From assembly GCF_040529185.1 (NCBI RefSeq), contig NZ_CP159510.1, positions 2,418,001-2,482,000 on the forward strand: DNA of 64,000 nucleotides. The letters are read 5' to 3'. Each line of letters starts with the position of its first letter. Position 1 is the stretch's first letter. This stretch comes from Sporolactobacillus sp. Y61. GTDB lineage: Bacteria > Bacillota > Bacilli > Bacillales > Sporolactobacillaceae. The notes below the pieces were generated by a model. The model had not been told where the DNA came from. It did no database searches and worked only from the letters and a program-made list of their open reading frames with translations. The position numbers and the translations under genes are program-made. Below are positions 1-8,660 of the stretch, one piece after another.

Positions 1-78
1 AGCAATCGTACGGGTTAGTTTCCCCAGCCTTGAACCCTGACCACCTGCCAGAATCATTGCAATCATTTCGTCTTTCAT
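1..78 (-). CDS. glgC: Glucose-1-phosphate adenylyltransferase GlgC, N-terminal fragment
   Basis: The first 78 bases, read on the minus strand, encode about 26 residues beginning [20 protein letters not shown] and running off the window. The LAGGxGSRL motif is the nucleotide-binding start of ADP-glucose pyrophosphorylase, which makes ADP-glucose for glycogen. The gene lies downstream of glgB and glgA in the same direction, so it completes a glycogen cluster, but a 330-base gap separates it from glgA and it may have its own promoter. A strong AGGAGG-like site lies about 35 bases upstream and the frame stays open through it, so a longer N-terminus is possible. The ATG at 78 gives the best match to the family. 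Confidence 0.85.
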   Translation of the reverse strand, partial: MKDEMIAMILAGGQGSRLGKLTRTIA

Positions 79-410
79 CGTCAATGGAAAAAGGTAATTT
101 CCAGCCTTTTTCCTTCCACCTCCTTTGCCTGCTTTGTTGATCATTATTCATCATATGATCTAACTCATCCGGGTATCTTCATCTTTATTGCTGAAATTTA
201 TGTTGTCTCCCGTGATTGTGAAAACCAAAGCAGGCAACCGCTTACACTGATTTTTTTGCGGGAAGTGCTGAAAGCCCGGAATATGAACCGGATCGGATAA
301 AATTTTCTACATTTTAATTATATTACAAAAATAGGGATGAAATATATATATTATAATAAATTTCTGAAATATTTTATAAGCGTGCCTAATTCAGAAATGC
401 CCTGCTTCAG
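79..410. other. glgA-glgC intergenic region (332 bp)
   Basis: There is no convincing gene here. Bases 300-375 are very AT-rich, with TATAAT-like runs on the minus strand, and could hold a glgC promoter; no single -35/-10 pair stands out. A possible CcpA site is at 233-246 and an AGGAGG-type ribosome binding site at about 116-126 on the minus strand. Confidence 0.5.
233..246 (-). promoter_or_regulatory. Candidate cre (CcpA) site upstream of glgC
   Basis: On the minus strand this reads TGTAAGCGGTTGCC. It fits the catabolite-responsive-element pattern TGNAANCGNTNNCA except at the last position. Carbon catabolite control of glycogen synthesis would make sense, but this rests on sequence similarity alone. 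Confidence 0.35.
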
Positions 411-1844
411 TCAATGATCAAATAAAGATTCATAAAGATTTTTATAGGATGCTGCTGAAGTTTCCCAGCCAAAATCAAGCCGCATGGCACGGTTTGTCAG
501 ACTCCTCCAGAGAGCCCTGTCCTTTTGATAAAAATTCACTGCGCGTTTGATGGTGAACAACATATCGTGCGCATTATAATTTGAAAAACTGAATCCGTAA
601 CCGGAATCATCGTATTCATTGTACGGCTGGACGGTATCTTTCAGTCCGCCTGTTTCCCTGACGAGCGGCAGACTTCCATATCTCAGGGCAAGCAGCTGAC
701 CAATGCCGCAGGGCTCGAATTTTGACGGCATGAGAAACAAATCGGAAGATGCATAGATCTGACACGCCAGTCCTTCATCAAAAAAGATATTTGCAGAAGC
801 GTTTCCAGGGTATTGAGAACAGAGATAACGAAATGCGGCTTCGTATCGCGGATCTCCGGTACCAAGCAAAACAAACTGGACATTGAGCGCCATGATTTCG
901 TGAAAAACGCGCAGGACGAGATCTGCCCCCTTCTGCTCTGTCAGCCGTGTGATCATGCCGATCATTGGAATGTTTGCGTGATCCATTAAATGCAGTTTTT
1001 TTTGAAGCACCTGTTTGTTGGCCTTTTTCCCTTCTGCATCCCTGTAATGTGCGAAAAGGTGAGGATCCGTCACTGGATTATACGATTCCAGATCGATACC
1101 GTTGCAGATCCCGTGCAGGGCATCACTTCTTGACCTCAGAAAGCCGTCCAGTTTCTCTCCATAATAGGGAGTTTGAATTTCCATGGCGTAAGTCCTGCTT
1201 ACGGTTGTCAGACAATCTGCGTAAGCCAGCCCTGCTTTCATATAACTGACACATCCATAAAATTCCAGACCTTTTATTGTAAAGAACTGGTCATTTAACC
1301 CCAACAGATCATAGAGAACAGATCTTGGATAGATACCCTGATATTTGAGGTTGTGAATGGTAAATATCGTACGGATGTTCTCATAATACAAATCAGAACG
1401 AAAGCATTCACTTTTCAGCAGCGCACATATCGGTCCTGTCTGCCAGTCGTGGCAGTGGAGTACATCCGGCCGTTTGTCCAGATGCGGAAGAGCCTCCAGT
1501 ACAGCCCGGGAGAAAAAGGCAAATCTTTCCCCGTCATCGTCATATCCATAACAGCCGTGCCGCTTAAAGTAATATTCATTATCAAGAAAATAGTACCGTA
1601 TGCCATCCTTATTCAGGTATTCAATTCCGCAGTACTGCCGTCTCCAGCCAACAGGCACTTCAATATGCTGTAAAAAGGTCAGCTCTTTTTTGAATCTGAC
1701 TGGCATATCTTCATATTTCGGCAGGATCACATCAACATGCAGATTCTTACGTTGCAGGGCTTTCGGCAGTGCAGCAACGACGTCACCCAATCCTCCGGTT
1801 TTGAAAAAAGGGGCACATTCAGAAGCTGCAAATAAAATATTCAT
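411..1844 (-). CDS. glgA: Glycogen synthase (ADP-glucose starch/glycogen synthase) GlgA
   Basis: This enzyme transfers glucose from ADP-glucose to the growing alpha-1,4-glucan. It is about 477 residues, the usual family length. The N-terminal GT5 domain carries the KTGGLGDV substrate-binding motif at residues 15-22, and the C-terminal GT1 domain carries SKFEPCGIGQ and ETGGLKDTV around residues 370-405. The start at 1844 (MNILFAASE) matches GlgA family starts and has GGGAAGGA at good spacing; an ATG at 1862 in the same frame would add six residues but lacks a site. It follows glgB by about 40 bases and is probably co-transcribed with it. Confidence 0.93.
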   Translation of the reverse strand: MNILFAASECAPFFKTGGLGDVVAALPKALQRKNLHVDVILPKYEDMPVRFKKELTFLQHIEVPVGWRRQYCGIEYLNKDGIRYYFLDNEYYFKRHGCYGYDDDGERFAFFSRAVLEALPHLDKRPDVLHCHDWQTGPICALLKSECFRSDLYYENIRTIFTIHNLKYQGIYPRSVLYDLLGLNDQFFTIKGLEFYGCVSYMKAGLAYADCLTTVSRTYAMEIQTPYYGEKLDGFLRSRSDALHGICNGIDLESYNPVTDPHLFAHYRDAEGKKANKQVLQKKLHLMDHANIPMIGMITRLTEQKGADLVLRVFHEIMALNVQFVLLGTGDPRYEAAFRYLCSQYPGNASANIFFDEGLACQIYASSDLFLMPSKFEPCGIGQLLALRYGSLPLVRETGGLKDTVQPYNEYDDSGYGFSFSNYNAHDMLFTIKRAVNFYQKDRALWRSLTNRAMRLDFGWETSAASYKNLYESLFDH

Positions 1845-1883
1845 CTCGCGTTTCCTTCCCATTCTGTAACAGGCCGAAATATT

Positions 1884-3830
1884 TTATTTTTCCAATTCTT
1901 TCAGCATCCTGTTTCTTTTTTTAGTCTGTTTCATGAAAATCGCCATGCCAAGTGGTGGTACCGTAATGCGCATGCTGTATGGACGATGATGAAACGGTAC
2001 TTCCTCAACGGGTACCGGACCCTCATTGTATTGATCTGATCCTCCGAATACTTTTCTGTCACTGTTGAACATTTCAAGAAACGGTCCCTGTGACGGAACA
2101 CCGATTCGAAAGTTCTGATACACCCTGGGCGTGAAATTGCAGATGATCAGGCAGTAATCTCCTTTACGCTTTCCTTTTCTGATAAAACTGATGATACTCT
2201 GTTCTGAATCATCCGGATCAATCCATTCAAAACCCTCTTCCTCAACATCAAGACGCCATAAGCAGGAATTTTCGCTGTAAAATGTATTCAGCGCTGTTGA
2301 ATAATGGTTAAAAGCGCGATGGGTCGCATAATCAAAAAGGTTCCAGTCCAGCTGTTCGAGGTCTTTCCATTCATCAAACTGTGCGAATTCACTGCCCATA
2401 AATAACAGCTTCTTCCCAGGATGAGTCATAAACAAACCATAGAGGACGCGCAGACTGGCAAACTTCTGCCACATGTCCCCCGGCATTTTATTCAGAAGCG
2501 ATTTTTTACCATAAACCAGTTCATCATGCGAAAAAGAAAGGATGAAATTTTCCGAGTAAGCATACAGCATGGAAAAAGTAATCAGCTGATGATGATTTTT
2601 TCTCTCATCGGGATCAAGCTGCATGTACTTGAGGATGTCATGTACCCAGCCCATATTCCACTTAAAATTAAAGCCCAGTCCACCTGAATCTACTGGTGAA
2701 GTGACAAGCGGATAATCTGTTGCTTCCTCTGCAGTCATCAGAGCATGTGGGAATCTGGCAAAAACTGACGTATTCAGTTTTTTAATAAAATCAATGGCTT
2801 CAAGATTCTCTTCACCGCCAAACCTGTTTTTTAATTCACAGGGAAGATCATGGTTATGATTCAGGTAAATCATGGAGGAGACGGCATCCATTCTGAATCC
2901 TTCCACATGATAAACATCCAGCCAGAAACGGGCATTTGAAATAAGGAAGCTCTCTACTTCTTTCTTGTTAAAGTCAAAGTTATAAGTTCCCCACTGCGGT
3001 CTGTCTGCAAGTAGCGGATCCGCCGGTTCGTACAGCGCTGTCCCGTCGAACTTACCGAGTCCATGGCTGTCCCGGCAAAAATGAGCGGGTGTCCAGTCGA
3101 GGATGACACCGATACCGTGGTTATGGCAGGTGTCTACAAAATACATAAAATCCTCCGGACGGCCAAAACGGCTGGTTGGTGCAAAATATCCAGTAATCTG
3201 GTATCCCCATGAACGGTCATATGGATGCTCCATGATCGGCATCAGTTCAATATGTGTAAAGCCATGTTCAGCCACATAATTAACCAGTTCATCCGCAAGT
3301 TCCCTGTATGTCAGGAAACTGCCGTCTGCTTTTTTCTTCCACGATCCGGGATGGCATTCATAAATGACCATCGGTTTGTGAAAGAGATCTGATTTTTCTC
3401 TTAATCTGATCCATTTTTGGTCTGTCCATTTATAATGGTCCAGTCTGGTCGTCACAGAAGCCGTGTTCGGCCGGGTTTCCGCAAAGAATGCATAAGGATC
3501 AGCTTTAAAAAAAGCAGGGCCGGATCCAGGCTTCAGGGCATATTTATATTTTTCTCCTTCTCCCATCCCCTCGACAAAACCTGTCCAGACTCCGGAACCG
3601 GCAACAGGTTTCAGTGGGGTTTTCTCCGCATTCCACTGGTTGAAATCACCAGCTACTGAAACCAATTTGGCGTTCGGTGCCCAGACGGTGAAACGAAATC
3701 CTTCCACATCTCCGTTTTTCTCATAGTGTGCGCCAAACACTTTATAGCCTTCATGCAGGGTGCCTTCATGAAACAAATAGAGATCAATATCGTTTGGATA
3801 TGATGGCGGCTTATTTTCAACAGTTATCAT
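1884..3830 (-). CDS. glgB: 1,4-alpha-glucan branching enzyme GlgB
   Basis: This enzyme cuts alpha-1,4 chains and re-attaches them as alpha-1,6 branches in glycogen. The protein is about 648 residues: an N-terminal CBM48 domain (roughly residues 30-130), a GH13 catalytic barrel and a C-terminal beta domain. The barrel shows EGFRMDAV (nucleophile Asp), TAEEATDYP (acid Glu) and FSHDELVYG (second Asp). The start at 3830 (MITVENKPP) is preceded by AGAGGTG at good spacing; the frame stays open upstream to 3932 but into the inserted IS end, so the longer form is unlikely. The IS1380-type element ends about 75 bases upstream and may have displaced the native promoter. Confidence 0.93.
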   Translation of the reverse strand: MITVENKPPSYPNDIDLYLFHEGTLHEGYKVFGAHYEKNGDVEGFRFTVWAPNAKLVSVAGDFNQWNAEKTPLKPVAGSGVWTGFVEGMGEGEKYKYALKPGSGPAFFKADPYAFFAETRPNTASVTTRLDHYKWTDQKWIRLREKSDLFHKPMVIYECHPGSWKKKADGSFLTYRELADELVNYVAEHGFTHIELMPIMEHPYDRSWGYQITGYFAPTSRFGRPEDFMYFVDTCHNHGIGVILDWTPAHFCRDSHGLGKFDGTALYEPADPLLADRPQWGTYNFDFNKKEVESFLISNARFWLDVYHVEGFRMDAVSSMIYLNHNHDLPCELKNRFGGEENLEAIDFIKKLNTSVFARFPHALMTAEEATDYPLVTSPVDSGGLGFNFKWNMGWVHDILKYMQLDPDERKNHHQLITFSMLYAYSENFILSFSHDELVYGKKSLLNKMPGDMWQKFASLRVLYGLFMTHPGKKLLFMGSEFAQFDEWKDLEQLDWNLFDYATHRAFNHYSTALNTFYSENSCLWRLDVEEEGFEWIDPDDSEQSIISFIRKGKRKGDYCLIICNFTPRVYQNFRIGVPSQGPFLEMFNSDRKVFGGSDQYNEGPVPVEEVPFHHRPYSMRITVPPLGMAIFMKQTKKRNRMLKELEK

Positions 3831-3925
3831 TTGTCCACACCTCTGTATGAGATAAATTACCCTAGAATATTCATGGCCCGCGGTATGAACTTTGCTTGTC
3901 GTTGAGCCACCAAGGTTTACAGCGA

Positions 3926-3953
3926 TTTTCACTTTTCACCTGAAAAGTGAAAA
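3926..3953. repeat. 13-bp perfect inverted repeat inside the IS1380 left end
   Basis: TTTTCACTTTTCA, two bases, then its exact reverse complement. A second hairpin (GGAATGA/TCATTCC, 3957-3979) follows. Both lie between the left IS end and the transposase start, where such hairpins commonly block read-through transcription or hide the transposase ribosome binding site. Confidence 0.7.
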
Positions 3954-4026
3954 AAGGGAATGAAAAAGGAGCTCATTCCTTGTATGATTAAGTTAAGCGA
4001 AACCAAACATACAGGGGGCTCCTCAT

Positions 4027-5355
4027 ATGTCCAGTGTAAAGGAATCAACGTTCCACTTCAATAAAAAGATTAAAGCCAGTTTCTCAGGCGGCGCGCTTTC
4101 TTCCGATTCCGGCTTATTACTTTATCGAGAATTCGATGAAAAGACTGGCCTCAGTGAGTTGATCCAGGAAAAACTGTACGTGAACGATCCGGTCACTCAT
4201 GCCAGGCACACCAACCCAAAGGTGGTGATTCAGAAAATCTATCAGCACCTGGCTGGCTATCACACCGACGACCAGGCCGATGAGTTGGGAACAGATCCCA
4301 TATTTACGACCCTGCTTGAGAAGAAGCACCTGGCTTCCCAACCGCGGCTGTCCCGCTTTAATCAACGCGTGGATGCCGACACCGTTCAATCGCTGGAAGC
4401 CGTCAATCAAGCTTACCTGGATCGACTCTATGCCCTCAGGCCCAGTCAGCAGGTAGTGCTTGACGTGGATTCAGCCAATTTTGAGACCGCCGGGCATCAG
4501 GAAGGCGCGGCCTACAATGCCCATTACCAGGACACCGGCTACCATCCGCTTCTCCTGTTTGACTCGCTGACCGGCTACTGCCTGAAAGCCGAACTACGTT
4601 CCGGCAATGTCTACACCTCCCGTGGTGTCGTCGATTTTATCCGTCCGGTGCTGGCACACTATCGCTCGCTCAATCCCGGACAGGATCTGGCCGTCCGGGG
4701 AGACAGTGGCTTCGCCGTTCCCGGGCTGTACAGCTTGTGTGAGGAAAAAGAGGTTTTTTACGCCATCCGTTTGAAGGCCAACCCCCGGTTGGCTGAAAAA
4801 GCACAGCGGCTTGTGGAAGCCCGTCAGAAAAAGCACGCCATGCCAGTCGGTTCTCCAGTCGTGTTTTATCGTGAATTTCAGTACCAGGCGGCTTCCTGGG
4901 ATCAGGCCCGGCGAGTTGTTGTGAAACTGGAGCGCCCGGAAGGTGAGCTCTTTTTCCAACCGACCTTTATTGTCACGAATATGAGCCTTCCCGCTAAACG
5001 CGTCATTAAATTCTATCAAAACCGGGGCACGATGGAAAACCTGATCAAGGAAGGCAAGAACGGTTTTGCCTTTGATCAGCTGAGCAGCACCCGTTTTGAA
5101 GCCAACGCGGTGAAACTGCAGATTCGTATGCTGGCAAGCAATATTGAAGCCGGGTTTCGCCTGCTCTGTCTGCCGAAATCCGCTAAAAAGAAGCGGCTTT
5201 GTATGGATACTGTGCGCCTTCGCCTGATCAAGATTGCCGGCAGGCTCGTTCATTCCGGCCGTTCGCTCATTTTCCGACTCTGCAGTCACTGTCTTTACCA
5301 AAAGGCCTTCCGGCAGACGCTGGATCAAATCCATCGGTTGCCGGCATTGGCATAG
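4027..5355 (+). CDS. IS1380-family transposase
   Basis: This is a DDE transposase of 442 residues. The N-terminus has the family signature FSGGALSSDSGLLLYREFD (residues 18-36). Acidic catalytic motifs are LDVDSANF (about residue 144) and VRGDSGFA (about 224), and near the C-terminus NRGTMENLIKEGKNGF supplies the Glu region. No frameshift or stop interrupts it, so the element may still be active. An AGGGGG ribosome binding site precedes the ATG. Overlapping reading frames on the other strand, such as 4594-5469, are shadows. Confidence 0.9.
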   Translation: MSSVKESTFHFNKKIKASFSGGALSSDSGLLLYREFDEKTGLSELIQEKLYVNDPVTHARHTNPKVVIQKIYQHLAGYHTDDQADELGTDPIFTTLLEKKHLASQPRLSRFNQRVDADTVQSLEAVNQAYLDRLYALRPSQQVVLDVDSANFETAGHQEGAAYNAHYQDTGYHPLLLFDSLTGYCLKAELRSGNVYTSRGVVDFIRPVLAHYRSLNPGQDLAVRGDSGFAVPGLYSLCEEKEVFYAIRLKANPRLAEKAQRLVEARQKKHAMPVGSPVVFYREFQYQAASWDQARRVVVKLERPEGELFFQPTFIVTNMSLPAKRVIKFYQNRGTMENLIKEGKNGFAFDQLSSTRFEANAVKLQIRMLASNIEAGFRLLCLPKSAKKKRLCMDTVRLRLIKIAGRLVHSGRSLIFRLCSHCLYQKAFRQTLDQIHRLPALA

Positions 5356-5522
5356 TGTCCAGACCATCAATCTTAAAAAATTCAGAATTTCTGTTGGAAA
5401 CGACGGGATTCGTCTGCCCTGAAAACGAGAAAATGGCTGTCCGCATGTTCCATGCGGGCCAACAGGCATTCAAAATCATCGTTAAGTTGTTCGCTTAGTA
5501 AAAATCTGTAAAATCCTTTGCG

Positions 5523-5765
5523 AAATTACCACCTAAACCATAGAAAATAAGCTGCTATGAATAATTCAGGATTACTTAATTAAATAATTCTTTGTATAAG
5601 CGGACATCTCCTTCATCAAAAACTTAAAAATTTGTCAAATAATTAAACTTTTTCAAAGGAAAAATGTTGTTATCGCTCGGTACTTCCTTTTTTATCCCGC
5701 AGTAACCCCCCACTGATTGAAGTTTCACTTTATTGACTCCAGAAAGGAACAAGGGACATCGACCC
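5523..5765. other. AT-rich intergenic stretch between IS1380 and the ypcP terminator
   Basis: There is no supported gene. A small minus-strand frame at 5624-5842 lacks a good start and overlaps the ypcP terminator. Bases 5705-5765 (a C-run followed by ACTGATTGAAGTTTCACTTT) have the look of a conserved intergenic block rather than random sequence, but no second copy occurs in the window. Confidence 0.4.
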
Positions 5766-5801
5766 ATAAAAGAAGCCCGGCATAGATGACCCATGCCAGG
5801 C
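5766..5801 (-). terminator. Intrinsic terminator of ypcP
   Basis: On the minus strand, GCCTGGCAT pairs with ATGCCGGGC across a nine-base loop and is followed by TTCTTTT. It lies about 45 bases after the ypcP stop codon. Confidence 0.75.
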
Positions 5802-5843
5802 GAAAAACATACAATGCAGCAGTCTGATGCCAGATTTGACAAA

Positions 5844-6752
5844 TTAATTCACTGCCCTGTTTTTATCTTCCCTTCTTTTAATCCGAATCAAATCATATTG
5901 GACGAGTTTCATCCCCTGCGAGGAAACACGTTCAAAAAAATGTTCGGGAATTCCCTGATAAAGCGACCTGTCCAGTGTAAAGGAAAGGGGTACGTTACAA
6001 TATATTTCTGCAAGTTTTCTCGATACCCGAAGCATGTCCAGGTTCGTGGAGATTTTATTTCTCTGGCCTTTCGGCAGAAGATTCAGCTGATTAAGGAGTG
6101 AGTCGATACTCCCGAACTGACGGATCAGTTTGAAAGCTGTTTTTTCTCCAATCCCCTGTACCCCGGGATAGCCATCGCTTGAGTCTCCCATCAGCGCTTT
6201 TACATCAATGAACTGACGCGGAGTCACACCATACTTATCCGAAAATGCGTCGAAGGTATAGCTTCTGTAATGGCCGTACCCTTTTTGAAGGATATGAACG
6301 CCAATGTGATTATCCAACAGTTGAAGTAAATCGCGGTCAACAGTAAAAATGGAGACATCTGCCATCTCCTGATATTTTTTTGCAAGCGTTCCTATACAGT
6401 CATCTGCTTCATATCCGCTCAAACCAATATTCGGTATGTGAAAGGCTTCTGTCATTTGTTTTGCCAGTGCAAACTGCGGAATCAGTTCGACAGGTGGCGC
6501 TGCCCTGTTTCCCTTGTACGCCTGAAACAAGTTGTGACGAAAAGTCTTTTCCTTCATATCCCAGCATACAGCTATATGTGTCGGTCTGCGATATTCTATA
6601 GCAAGAAGCAGATGACGGAGGTATCCCTGTACAGCATTTGTCGGCATTCCACGATCATTAAACATGAACTGTCCGGTTACAGCAGTGGCATAGAACGCCC
6701 GAAAAAGTAAAGCCATCCCGTCAATAATTACCAGTCTCGGTTTTTCAGTCAA
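5844..6752 (-). CDS. ypcP: 5'-3' exonuclease YpcP (PolI N-terminal-like)
   Basis: A stand-alone flap endonuclease/5'-3' exonuclease of 302 residues, homologous to the N-terminal domain of DNA polymerase I and thought to help remove RNA primers. The N-terminal PIN-like domain shows LVIIDGMALLFRAF (residues 7-20), and metal-binding acidic motifs appear at GYEADDCIGT (about 115) and FTVDRDLLQLLD (about 140). The helix-hairpin-helix segment GVQGIGEKTAFKL is near residue 200. It appears monocistronic, with a terminator downstream. The family assignment is secure; its role here is inferred from the B. subtilis homologue. Confidence 0.9.
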   Translation of the reverse strand: MTEKPRLVIIDGMALLFRAFYATAVTGQFMFNDRGMPTNAVQGYLRHLLLAIEYRRPTHIAVCWDMKEKTFRHNLFQAYKGNRAAPPVELIPQFALAKQMTEAFHIPNIGLSGYEADDCIGTLAKKYQEMADVSIFTVDRDLLQLLDNHIGVHILQKGYGHYRSYTFDAFSDKYGVTPRQFIDVKALMGDSSDGYPGVQGIGEKTAFKLIRQFGSIDSLLNQLNLLPKGQRNKISTNLDMLRVSRKLAEIYCNVPLSFTLDRSLYQGIPEHFFERVSSQGMKLVQYDLIRIKRREDKNRAVN

Positions 6753-6843
6753 AAAATCTCCCCATTCCTGCTCATCTATCGTTCATTATTATATCATGAC
6801 TTCTGATGTCAGTTTTTCGGGAGGTCGCATCGTCATCTATGAA

Positions 6844-7614
6844 TTACCTGACATGAAGGGTTACTGTGCCAACACCGTGGTCAAATGTTGCGACATAGTC
6901 ACCTTTCTTAAGTTTCTCAGGAAGGCAGAATGTCCCGGTAGACACTGTCGTGCCTTTTGTCACTTTTTTCCCTTCGCGTGCCAGTCTGGTTACAAGCCAT
7001 TTCAAAGCTTTCACCGGGTTCCCAAGCACTTCGGAAGAAACACCGGTCATGAATGGCTGACCATTGAACGTAGCGGACGTATGTATATCAGACAACTGAT
7101 CCACCGTTAGTTCAGGCGCTTTCGGTCCGACGACAACCCGTCCGCAGACTGCACTGTCTGAGATAACCAGTTCCAGTGGTAATTTCGGAAACCAGTCTTT
7201 GAAGCGAGAATCAGGGACTTCGATCCCCGGTGCGATACTTGTTTTTTTCAGCAGTGTTTCTTCATCGTCATCATCAGACAAATCTTCCTCAGCTGTAAAT
7301 TCCAGTTCAAGTTCAAGCAAGGGTTCGTTCAATTCAGAAAGGGAAAGTTCAGTACCATCATTCAGCACAGCCGATGCAACAATCTGCCCATAAAGCGGCG
7401 AATCAGAATGAAACATATCCTGTGTCTGTTTACTGGTCAGACTGATTTTATATCCTTTAACAGCTTCTCCCTTCCGGCTGTTAAAGGCATGCTGCACATC
7501 ATAGGCACTTTCAGGATCGAGCCCGGATTGACGATAGTCCTCCCACCGAAGTGCCCTTCCTGTTTGATAAGCCTGATAGAGATCCTGTGCTAATTCTTCT
7601 GTTTTTTCCACCAT
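6844..7614 (-). CDS. 2-keto-4-pentenoate hydratase-like protein (FAH superfamily)
   Basis: A 256-residue protein of the fumarylacetoacetate hydrolase-like hydratases, which act on 2-oxo-pent-4-enoate or related keto-acids. It has ALRWEDYRQSGLD, VKGYKISLTSKQTQDMF and LLELELEFTAEED (metal-binding Glu residues), then the C-terminal NPVKALKWLVTRLAREG and TGTFCLPEKLKKGDYV motifs. No other genes for aromatic meta-cleavage lie nearby, so its substrate cannot be told from context. It has its own promoter (7670-7697) and an AAGGAAG-type site just before the ATG. The acidic run SDDDDEE in the middle is unusual. Confidence 0.8.
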   Translation of the reverse strand: MVEKTEELAQDLYQAYQTGRALRWEDYRQSGLDPESAYDVQHAFNSRKGEAVKGYKISLTSKQTQDMFHSDSPLYGQIVASAVLNDGTELSLSELNEPLLELELEFTAEEDLSDDDDEETLLKKTSIAPGIEVPDSRFKDWFPKLPLELVISDSAVCGRVVVGPKAPELTVDQLSDIHTSATFNGQPFMTGVSSEVLGNPVKALKWLVTRLAREGKKVTKGTTVSTGTFCLPEKLKKGDYVATFDHGVGTVTLHVR

Positions 7615-7669
7615 GTGTAAACTTCCTTTCTGTTTTCTTTCTATATTTTAAATTTTTAGTGTATGGTTC

Positions 7670-7697
7670 ATTATAGTACTTGAGCTTCATCTGTCAA
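7670..7697 (-). promoter_or_regulatory. Sigma-A-type promoter of the hydratase-like gene
   Basis: On the minus strand TTGACA (7692-7697), a 16-base spacer and TATAAT (7670-7675) lie about 55 bases upstream of the start codon. Both hexamers match the consensus perfectly. Confidence 0.75.
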
Positions 7698-7796
7698 CGG
7701 AATCATAGAAATTGAGGGTTTTAAAAATCACGATTTTGAGATATGCTAAATTTAATTTCTTTGAAAATATAGAGAGAAGAGGATGAAGACAGAAAA

Positions 7797-8654
7797 GTGT
7801 TTACAGGGAGGCAATTTTCATATGTTTTTGCCATTCTTATTTTAAGTCTGTTCAGTGTTTTTGTAATAGTGGAGATCGTTGATAAGACGCGGCTATCCGA
7901 TCCGGAATATGCTGCGTCTCAGTCTGAGGTCAAGGCGTACAATCAGGAGATACCCACCGTTTTTATTCATGGATGGAAAGGTTCAGAGCGTTCTTTCCAA
8001 ACCATGTTCAACCGATTCTCTGCTCATTATCATGGACCGGAACGGGCATTTGTTGTCCGGATCGATCCGGACAGCTCGGTTACCGTCAGTGGAAATATGA
8101 AAAATAAGCGGATCCCGCTGATTCAGATCCTGTTCACCGACAATCATGCCTCGATGGAGCAGCAGGGTATATGGCTGCGTTCAGCCTTTCGCGTTCTGAA
8201 AGCCAAAGGGATTGACAGAATGAACGTTGTCTCTCATTCCATGGGCGGAAAAGCTTTTACCTGCTACCTTGAGACCGCCAGGAATCCAAATGCATATCCC
8301 AAAACGGAGAAGTTTGTCGCTATTGCTGCTCCTTTCGACTGGATCGGTGGCCCGAATAAAACAGATTTTTCGCTCGGCCAATTAAAATCGAATAGTGCAC
8401 TTTATAAATATCGTGCACGAATTCCCCATGATCTCCATGTTCTTGCGATTGCCGGTGTGAACAATCGTCATACCGAGAGTGACGGCGTTGTGCGTCTTCA
8501 GAGTGCGTTCTTCGGAAAGTATTTTTTCAATCCGAAATATTACTCTGAAAAGATTATTTATGGAAGAAATGCACAGCACAGCAAACTTCATGAGAATCCG
8601 GCTGTCGATCAGCTGATCGCAGATTATTTATGGAAAATTAAACCAAAAGGATGA
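7797..8654 (+). CDS. Secreted or membrane-anchored alpha/beta hydrolase, DUF915 family
   Basis: This 285-residue protein has an N-terminal hydrophobic segment (residues 8-26) that would act as a signal anchor. The lipase-like alpha/beta hydrolase fold follows: FIHGWKGSE (oxyanion region, about 57), the nucleophile elbow VVSHSMGG (Ser about 152) and a C-terminal His in QHSKLHEN. DUF915 proteins are widespread in Firmicutes; their substrates are unknown. The start used is GTG at 7797 with AGAGGA about 13 bases upstream. Only six bases separate it from the fetA-like gene, so the three plus-strand genes probably form one operon. Confidence 0.82.
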   Translation: MFTGRQFSYVFAILILSLFSVFVIVEIVDKTRLSDPEYAASQSEVKAYNQEIPTVFIHGWKGSERSFQTMFNRFSAHYHGPERAFVVRIDPDSSVTVSGNMKNKRIPLIQILFTDNHASMEQQGIWLRSAFRVLKAKGIDRMNVVSHSMGGKAFTCYLETARNPNAYPKTEKFVAIAAPFDWIGGPNKTDFSLGQLKSNSALYKYRARIPHDLHVLAIAGVNNRHTESDGVVRLQSAFFGKYFFNPKYYSEKIIYGRNAQHSKLHENPAVDQLIADYLWKIKPKG

Positions 8655-8660
8655 GTTGCA

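Larger units (their letters stand above)
3908..5522. mobile_element. IS1380-family insertion sequence
   Basis: An intact transposase gene is bracketed by imperfect inverted ends. CACCAAGG..TTTACAG..GATTTT near 3908 matches, with small gaps, the reverse complement of the sequence ending near 5522 (CGCAAAGG..TTTTACAG..ATTTTT). Boundaries are good to about ten bases. No target-site duplication was found, so either the ends are slightly misplaced or the duplication has decayed. The element lies between glgB and ypcP. Confidence 0.7.

Noticed and set aside
4594..5469. Long minus-strand reading frame of 291 codons inside the IS1380 transposase
   Set aside because: It is the antisense shadow of an intact, well-recognised transposase and shows no family motif.
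5624..5842. 72-codon minus-strand frame after ypcP
   Set aside because: It spans the ypcP terminator, has no good ribosome site and no recognisable protein pattern.
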